From: Acidobacteriota bacterium
GTDB taxonomy: Bacteria; Acidobacteriota; Terriglobia; Bryobacterales; Bryobacteraceae
DNA: 39,589 nucleotides
Assembly (NCBI GenBank): GCA_025353165.1
Contig: JANXRE010000200.1
Location: 1 to 39,589, forward strand
Direction of reading: 5' to 3'
The stretch's first letter is position 1; each line of letters starts with the position of its first letter. Shown here in pieces: positions 34,701 through 39,589 of the stretch. The notes under the pieces are model-generated. The model was not told the origin of the DNA, did not search any database, and saw only the letters and a list, made by a program, of their open reading frames with translations. The position numbers and the translations under genes were made by a program.

Positions 34701-34901
34701 TGCGCATCCGACGGGAGGGCTGCGGTGGAATTGCAGAGCCGTTTCTCGCAATCCAGGCACCTGTTTTTCTTCAAGCGTCACAGCAGATCAGCTCTTGTGT
34801 CCACGGCTTGCTTCCATAGCTGAAATCCAAGTATTGTGAGAACGCGATTGGCATTTCACCGCGTGGCCGACGGTTTCCGGCTTGCCGAAGCCGGTGTCCA
34901 T

Positions 34902-34925
34902 TTTGGACTCCAGCTGGAGTCCAAA
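34902..34925. repeat. Perfect 24-base palindrome near tRNA-Pro
   Basis: TTTGGACTCCAG followed directly by CTGGAGTCCAAA, with no loop. A second hairpin (7-bp stem, CCGGCTT against AAGCCGG, GCCG loop) lies at 34877-34894. Both are downstream of the minus-strand tRNA. No T-tract follows. It could be a terminator, an operator or a recombination relic. The stretch 34710-34970 contains no readable gene. Confidence 0.7.
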
Positions 34926-34970
34926 GTGAGGCGTTGATGAAGTCGGAGGTCTGTAAGTCTTTGGGGAATT

Positions 34971-35047
<77 letters not shown>

Positions 35048-35087
35048 ATGTCCTGTGACTCTTCGAGTTTACCGCAAGACGCTCCGC

Positions 35088-35790
35088 TTACGGGAGATGG
35101 AACGCGCCTTCCAGGTACAACACCGCCCGGCCGGCAATCTTCACGCGGTCGCCGCGCAGCTCGCACGCTACCTCGCCCCCGCGCGGCGAGGCCTGCAACG
35201 CGCGCATTTCGGTCTTTCGCAAACGGCGCGCCCAGTAGGGAATCAACATGCAGTGCGCCGATCCGGTCACCGGATCTTCCGCCACGCCGCGAGCCGGAGC
35301 GAAAAATCGCGAGACGAAATCGTGCCGCTCGCCGGGGCAGTCACGGAAACCGCGAACTTGTCCATTTCCGAGAGCAGAGCCATGTTCGGCTGCAGCGCGC
35401 GTACCTGCTCCTCATCCCGATACACCACCAGATAATCCCGCGCGCCTAGAATCTCAACGGGGACCGTTCCCAGCGCATCAATGAGCCGCGGATGCACCTC
35501 GCAGCGCTCCGGCGGCCGCGAGGGGAATCCAGGACGTACAAATCGCCGCGGCGCTCCACCGTCAGTTCCCCGCTGCGCGTCTGGAACGACACAACATCGC
35601 GATCCACCCCCAGACAGTTCATGACTACATAGGCGCTAGCGAGCGTGGCGTGCCCGCAGAGGTCCACTTCGGTGGCCGGCGTGAACCAACGCAGACGGTA
35701 ACCGGAACCCTCCGCGACAAAAAACGCAGTCAGGTTGCCAGTGAATAGACGGTCCGCGAAAGCATCGACCTGAAACAAAGGAATGCGCAT
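35088..35790 (-). pseudogene. PhzF-family isomerase, frameshifted and internally deleted
   Basis: Begins MRIPLFQVDAFADRLFTGN, then jumps to TAFFVAEGSGYRLRWFTPA and VDLCGHATLASAYVV. The roughly 27 residues normally between TGN and TAFF, including the catalytic Glu of the NLSET motif, are gone. A one-base loss near 35527 moves the homology to FPSRPPERCE and PRLIDALGTVPVEILGARD; a second shift near 35337 moves it to GERHDFVSRFFAPARGVAE, DPVTGSAHC and the final AVLYLEGAFHL. Otherwise the fold is complete, so decay is recent. It lies 40 bases upstream of tRNA-Pro. Confidence 0.88.
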
Positions 35791-35804
35791 GAAGGGGTTT
35801 GGGC

Positions 35805-36071
35805 TTAGTGTACCCGGGCGCGATTGCGCTCGTTGTCGACAAGCTCATCGAAAATGGCGAGCACCTGCTTCCGAAACACGTACAACCGCCTCAGATTGTT
35901 CCGGAATCGCGGCTCAAAGCGGTTGGAATGCAGCCACTTATCGAATATGGGCCTGGGAATGTCAATGTCGCGGCGAAGGGCGTCCGCGGAGTGCCCGCGC
36001 AGGAAGAGGCCGTAGAACACAGCTGCTTCCCGTTGCGGCGCTAACGGGTCGAAATCGTCCTTCGCGATCAT
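35805..36071 (-). CDS. Small conserved-looking hypothetical protein
   Basis: 88 residues from ATG 36071. It contains KDDFDPLAPQREAAVFYGLF, GHSADALRRDIDIP, FDKWLHSNRFEP and RRLYVFRKQVLAIFDELVD, an all-helical, charged sequence that could hold a helix-turn-helix (ADALRRDIDIPRPIFDKWL). I recall similar short proteins in Acidobacteria, without known function. It ends 14 bases before the phzF pseudogene start on the same strand. Confidence 0.6.
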   Translation of the reverse strand: MIAKDDFDPLAPQREAAVFYGLFLRGHSADALRRDIDIPRPIFDKWLHSNRFEPRFRNNLRRLYVFRKQVLAIFDELVDNERNRARVH

Positions 36072-36139
36072 GCAACAAAACAGCAAGTATAAACGGGGCG
36101 TCCTTTGGAAGCAAGTTCGACACGAGGCCTATTCGGAAT

Positions 36140-36178
36140 CGGGATGGCCGCCCCCCTCCGAGCCGGGCGGCCATCCCG
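36140..36178. terminator. Strong GC-rich hairpin after the basic repeat protein
   Basis: A perfect 14-bp stem (CGGGATGGCCGCCC against GGGCGGCCATCCCG) with an 11-base loop, starting four bases beyond the stop of the minus-strand gene at 36183. There is no T-tract on either strand, so it is a hairpin-type rather than a classical intrinsic terminator. Confidence 0.6.
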
Positions 36179-36182
36179 CCCG

Positions 36183-36521
36183 TTACCGCTTCAGATGGTG
36201 AACGTCCTTGCGCCGGTCCTTGCGGTCCTGCTTCAGGTCGCGAACATCGGCGTTCCGCGCCTTGCGGTCGTGGTTGACGTCGCGCTGCAGGCGTGCGGCT
36301 TTCTTTGCGTTGCCGTTGGCCTCCGCCTTTGCCAGCTGCCGCTTGTCCTGCCGGATGCCGGCGTTGTCTTTGCGAATATCGCGTTTGTCCGTCCGAATCT
36401 GCCGCGTATCGCGACGGACATCTTTCTTGTCCTGCCGGGTGTCGGACTGGGCGAACGCCCCGCCCGCAAGCGCCGCGGCGATCGCCGGAACCGCAAACAT
36501 TCGAAGTAGTCGTGTCATCAT
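36183..36521 (-). CDS. Exported highly charged heptad-repeat protein
   Basis: 112 residues. Signal peptide at about 1-25 (MFAVPAIAAALAGGAFAQ), then an almost uninterrupted Arg/Lys/Asp/Gln region with a seven-residue rhythm: VRRDTRQ, IRTDKRD, IRKDNAG, IRQDKRQ, later DVRDLKQDRKDRRKDV. It should form a long, basic, charged helix or coiled coil in the periplasm. Function unknown; nucleic-acid, polyphosphate or metal stress roles are only guesses. ATG 36521 has GGAG eight bases upstream. Confidence 0.72.
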   Translation of the reverse strand: MMTRLLRMFAVPAIAAALAGGAFAQSDTRQDKKDVRRDTRQIRTDKRDIRKDNAGIRQDKRQLAKAEANGNAKKAARLQRDVNHDRKARNADVRDLKQDRKDRRKDVHHLKR

Positions 36522-36639
36522 CGTGAACTCTCCGTTTTTTAAGTCATCCACGCCGTCCATTACCGGTGCCTCTGGAGGTTAAACGCGCACCTCAGCCCTA
36601 GCGGTTACACCATTTACGGGACTTAATATGAACGAATTT

Positions 36640-37680
36640 TCAGCACGCCGGCCGCAACTGGTGAGAACGCCGGGCGACGCGTAGTTTCAACCCGTCTCCC
36701 GCCGCCTCGGCGCGAACTACCGAGCCGCCGGGAACCTTACCGTCGGCGAGCAGCTCCACCACCGGCTGGATGATCAAACGCTGGATGGTCCTCTTCAACT
36801 CCCGCGCGCCGAACTCCGGGCTGGCTCCTCGGGACAGCAGGAAGGCGCGCGCGCCGCGCGCGAGGTCGAGACTGAAGGCGCGCGGCCCCAGCCTGCTGTC
36901 AACGAGCCTCTTCAGGTTCGCGAGCTCGATCTCGAGGATCTCGGCGAGCGCCTCCGTGGTCAACGGCTGATAGGTGATTATCGTGTCGATCCGATTTACG
37001 AACTCGGGCGCGAAGCGGCGGCGCACGGCGTTGGTCGCAATCTTCTCGAGCTTGCGGCTGAGATCGGCGGCGGGCACGCTGTGCCCGAGGGGAAAGCCAA
37101 AACTCGGATTCAGCTCCTTCATCATCTGGCGCGTCCCCAGGTTGCTGGTAAGAAAAATCAGCGTGCGTTCGAAGTTCACGTTGGAATTATCGCCGAGCCG
37201 CAGCGTTCCCTTATCCAGGATTCCCAGCAGAATGCGGGTCATGCTGGGAGCGGCCTTTTCGATCTCGTCGAACAGGAGCAACGACAGCGGGCTACGCTCA
37301 CTGGTCACCGCAAGGATCCGCTGCTGCGTAAGGATCGGATGGGTTTCGCGGTGCCCCAGATATCCGGGAGGCGCGCCGATGAGTTTGGCCACCTCGTGAT
37401 CCATCTGGAACTCGCCGCAATCCACGCGGAGGAGGTGGCGCGGCGTGCCGTGCAGCACTTCGGCGAGCGCTTCCACGGTGCGCGTCTTTCCCGTGCCGGT
37501 GGGTCCCAGCAGAAGAAAGACTCCCGCCGGACGGCCTTCCGGCCCCAGACCCGCCTGGTGCATCCGGATGAAGGGCACGATGCCCTGCATGGCGGCCGGC
37601 TGGCCAATGATTCTCTCGGCCATAGCGCCGGCGATATCGGTCGCAGGTTTCCTGCCGCGGGTGATCGGTGTAATCCGCAT
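36640..37680 (-). CDS. Stand-alone ClpA/ClpB D2-type AAA+ ATPase
   Basis: 346 residues from ATG 37680. A single AAA_2 module with its C-terminal small domain: IIGQPAAMQGIVPF, Walker A GPTGTGKT at 59-66, pore loop GAPPGYLGHRE, Walker B LLLFDEIEK at 134-142, sensor LIFLTSNLGTR, FAPEFVNRID and GARELKRTIQ. It lacks the D1 ring, the middle domain and the N-domain of ClpB, and no IGF-type ClpP-binding loop was noticed. It may unfold or remodel proteins alone. An ATG at 37779 is possible, but TATACT lies between the two, so the shorter start is preferred. The gap 37681-37875 holds nothing else. Confidence 0.85.
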   Translation of the reverse strand: MRITPITRGRKPATDIAGAMAERIIGQPAAMQGIVPFIRMHQAGLGPEGRPAGVFLLLGPTGTGKTRTVEALAEVLHGTPRHLLRVDCGEFQMDHEVAKLIGAPPGYLGHRETHPILTQQRILAVTSERSPLSLLLFDEIEKAAPSMTRILLGILDKGTLRLGDNSNVNFERTLIFLTSNLGTRQMMKELNPSFGFPLGHSVPAADLSRKLEKIATNAVRRRFAPEFVNRIDTIITYQPLTTEALAEILEIELANLKRLVDSRLGPRAFSLDLARGARAFLLSRGASPEFGARELKRTIQRLIIQPVVELLADGKVPGGSVVRAEAAGDGLKLRVARRSHQLRPAC

Positions 37681-37875
37681 GATTGTGACGAAATCCCTTT
37701 CCGCCCACAGTATAGTATTCAAGATGGCCGAATGAATAGGATATACAGGTGCGAAACGGTTCAAAGCGGAGAAGTCCATGGCCCCTAAGGCACACGAACG
37801 ATTACATTTACGACGGGTTCAGGCGTACCCAACCAGCCGCTCGAAGACTTGTGTGACCGGCTGATGCCGGGGGCT

Positions 37876-38094
37876 CTATTTGTGGCGGTAGGTGATGCGG
37901 CCCTTGGTCAGATCGTAGGGGGACATTTCCAAGGTCACCCGGTCTCCGGCGAGGACGCGGATTCTGTTGCGCCTCAATTTGCCGGCCAGGTGCGCCAGGA
38001 CCTTCCGGTCGGCATCCAGCTGAACGCTAAACAAACCGCTCGGGAATTTCTCGACGACGGTTCCTGTAACCTCAATACAATCTTCCTTGCTCAT
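37876..38094 (-). CDS. infA: Translation initiation factor IF-1
   Basis: 72 residues, the canonical length. OB-fold factor that binds the 30S A site during initiation. The sequence contains [40 protein letters not shown] and the ending [16 protein letters not shown], a near-textbook IF-1. GGAGG lies four bases upstream of the ATG at 38094 and a consensus -10 about 44 bases upstream. It is not inside a ribosomal-protein operon here. Confidence 0.97.
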   Translation of the reverse strand: MSKEDCIEVTGTVVEKFPSGLFSVQLDADRKVLAHLAGKLRRNRIRVLAGDRVTLEMSPYDLTKGRITYRHK

Positions 38095-38137
38095 CCGCCT
38101 CCAGACAAATAGTTGCAGAAGCCCACTGGGCCCTTTA

Positions 38138-38143
38138 ATTATA
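38138..38143 (-). promoter_or_regulatory. Probable -10 box of infA
   Basis: A perfect TATAAT on the minus strand (GCTATAATTAAAGG), 43 bases before the infA start. The -35 region overlaps the end of the permease gene and matches poorly. The position is right for a sigma-70 promoter. Confidence 0.45.
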
Positions 38144-38164
38144 GCGGCAGAGCGGGCGCGCCTG

Positions 38165-39589
38165 TTATTCGTATCTCAGCGCCGACATCGGCTCGACGCG
38201 CGAAGCGCGGCGCGCGGGACCGAGGATCGCGACCAGCGCCACGCCCAGCAGTACCGCGGGGACACCCACGAATGTGATGGCGTCGTGTGCATCGATCCCG
38301 TACAGGAACGTCGCGGCGAAGCGCGTAACGGCCCACGCGATGGCCAGCCCGACGGTCACCCCGGTTGCGGCGAGCGCCAGCCCCTGGCGGGCGATCATGC
38401 CGACGACACCGTTCCGGTTCGCGCCCAGCGCCATGCGGATTCCAATCTCGCGCGTGCGGGCGCGCACCACGTAGCTCAGCACTCCGTAAAGTCCGATGGC
38501 CGCCAGCGCCAGGCCCACCAGCCCGCACACCCCCAGCAGCGTGGCGCAAATCTTCGGCAGCAGCAGCGCCTTATCGACGTGCTCCTGCATGGTCTCCGTC
38601 CCGGTGACGGCCATGTTGGGGTCCATCGTTTGGATCTGGCCCTTGATCGCCCGCGCGTATTGCCCGGCGTTGGTTCCCGTCTTGACGAGGATCGAGATGC
38701 CGAAGAAACTCATGACTTGATCGGGCGCGGCTTCAAGCGAAAGGTAGACGCAGTTGGCCGGCTCCTCGCCCAGCGTGCGCGATTTTGAATTCCGGGCGAT
38801 GGCGATGATCTGGTAGGCGTCCTTCCGCTCGTGGATCGTCTGCCCGATGGCGTCCTGCTTCGGGAAGAGCTGGTTGGCAAGCCGCTCATTCACGATGGCC
38901 ACGCCCGTGCCGTCCCGCGGCTGGAAAGCGCGGCCGCGGACGATCGGCAGGCCGAGTGTCTGGAAGTAGTCCCGGCCGACGCGATACGTATCGGCGTTGG
39001 CCGTGCGTTTTCCGCTCCGCCCGTCCGTCGCATCGAAATCGAAATTCACGCCGCCGATGCTGAGCGGAATGCTGTCCACGAAGGAGACCGATTTCACGCC
39101 CGGCATCGCCGAGACCCGCTCGCGCAACTGGGACAGGAACTGGCCGGTGCGCTCCGGCGTGTAATGGTTCAGCTTGGGGTCGAACGCCAGCATGATGAGG
39201 TTGTCGGTCTTCATGCCGAGGTCGATGGAAGTGGCGTTTTGCAGGCTGCGGACGAACAGCCCGGAGCCGATCAGCAGTACCAGGGAAAGGGACACCTGGA
39301 CCACCACCAGGGCGTTCCGCAGTCCGAAGAGGCGGACGCCGCCCAGGCCCGAGCCCTGATCCTTCAGGCACGATATCAGGTCCGTCTTCGCGGACCGGAT
39401 GGCCGGCGCAAGACCGAACACGATCCCGGTCAGCACCGACAGCGCGATAGTGAACGCCAGAACGCGCCAGTCCGGAGTGAAATCGAAAGCGATTGGGAAT
39501 GAGATCGGCAGTTGGATCCGCGACAAGGCGGTGGTTGCAAGGACTGCCAGTACGAATCCGAGCGCAGCGCCCATCAACGCCAGAAACAC
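38165..39589 (-). CDS. ADOP-type ABC transporter permease (FtsX/MacB family), C-terminal part
   Basis: 474 residues with the 5' end beyond the window. Layout: membrane segments with [15 protein letters not shown] (first FtsX domain end), a helix [20 protein letters not shown], a periplasmic MacB_PCD-like domain (about 95-330, with [16 protein letters not shown] and [14 protein letters not shown]), then the second FtsX domain with the coupling motif [15 protein letters not shown] and the end [13 protein letters not shown]. The duplicated order is that of acidobacterial duplicated orphan permeases, which often lack a partner ATPase. Likely exports or transduces signals across the inner membrane; substrate unknown. 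Confidence 0.9.
   Translation of the reverse strand: MFLALMGAALGFVLAVLATTALSRIQLPISFPIAFDFTPDWRVLAFTIALSVLTGIVFGLAPAIRSAKTDLISCLKDQGSGLGGVRLFGLRNALVVVQVSLSLVLLIGSGLFVRSLQNATSIDLGMKTDNLIMLAFDPKLNHYTPERTGQFLSQLRERVSAMPGVKSVSFVDSIPLSIGGVNFDFDATDGRSGKRTANADTYRVGRDYFQTLGLPIVRGRAFQPRDGTGVAIVNERLANQLFPKQDAIGQTIHERKDAYQIIAIARNSKSRTLGEEPANCVYLSLEAAPDQVMSFFGISILVKTGTNAGQYARAIKGQIQTMDPNMAVTGTETMQEHVDKALLLPKICATLLGVCGLVGLALAAIGLYGVLSYVVRARTREIGIRMALGANRNGVVGMIARQGLALAATGVTVGLAIAWAVTRFAATFLYGIDAHDAITFVGVPAVLLGVALVAILGPARRASRVEPMSALRYE

Noticed and set aside
37820-37875. Terminator hairpin after infA
   Set aside because: Only a 6-bp stem with a long loop (CAGCCG/CGGCTG) and no T-tract; not convincing.

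Overview
The window looks like chromosomal DNA of an Acidobacteriota member close to the Solibacter/Bryobacter group. The clues are a GC-rich sequence, a secreted enzyme ending in a TIGR03437-type domain (expanded in Solibacterales), an ADOP-type FtsX/MacB permease at the right edge, many Tat- or Sec-exported hydrolases, and two copies of an intergenic repeat whose minus-strand reading gives the spurious peptide GRGSVT seen in acidobacterial genomes. These taxon clues rest on recall of the families, not on a search.

Layout. 1-8.3 kb: lon (start only) and clpX on the minus strand; an aldo/keto reductase followed by a two-subunit molybdenum hydroxylase (IorA/IorB-like) on the plus strand; then a tightly overlapping minus-strand operon folD-coaE-htrA. 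8.36-8.45 kb: a long imperfect inverted repeat between the divergent folD and smc. 8.6-12.2 kb: smc. 12.2-17.7 kb: accessory genes (small secreted protein, voltage-gated K+ channel, DUF4236 protein, a toxin-antitoxin pair with a frameshifted PIN toxin, a class C beta-lactamase-fold hydrolase, a lipoprotein). 17.7-23.9 kb: a truncated URO-D protein, a Tat-exported enolase-superfamily enzyme, a flavin-dependent halogenase-like enzyme, a multiply frameshifted pseudogene, MscS, a sugar-porter remnant and a DUF4097 repeat protein. 24-26.9 kb: two tandem PPK2 polyphosphate kinases, a 33-residue membrane microprotein and a GRP-type sugar transporter, all chained by 3-5-base overlaps of stop and start. 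26.9-27.8 kb: remnants of an IS256 transposase, an unknown gene and an SDR. 27.8-33.6 kb: a hypothetical protein, a clan GH-A-like glycoside hydrolase, a tannase/feruloyl esterase, an exported methyltransferase and a TIM-barrel sugar isomerase/epimerase. 33.6-35.8 kb: remnants of ThuA, a hybrid histidine kinase, an inverted receiver piece, tRNA-Pro(GGG) and a broken phzF. 35.8-39.6 kb: two small proteins, a stand-alone ClpB-D2-like ATPase, infA and the partial ADOP permease.

Functionally the window mixes housekeeping (proteolysis, folate, CoA, chromosome segregation, translation initiation) with a saprophyte's kit of secreted carbohydrate and ester hydrolases and polyphosphate metabolism. Its most unusual property is the number of broken genes between 14.5 and 35.8 kb, several carrying clean internal deletions, interleaved with apparently intact genes. 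No CRISPR array, prophage or complete insertion sequence was seen.
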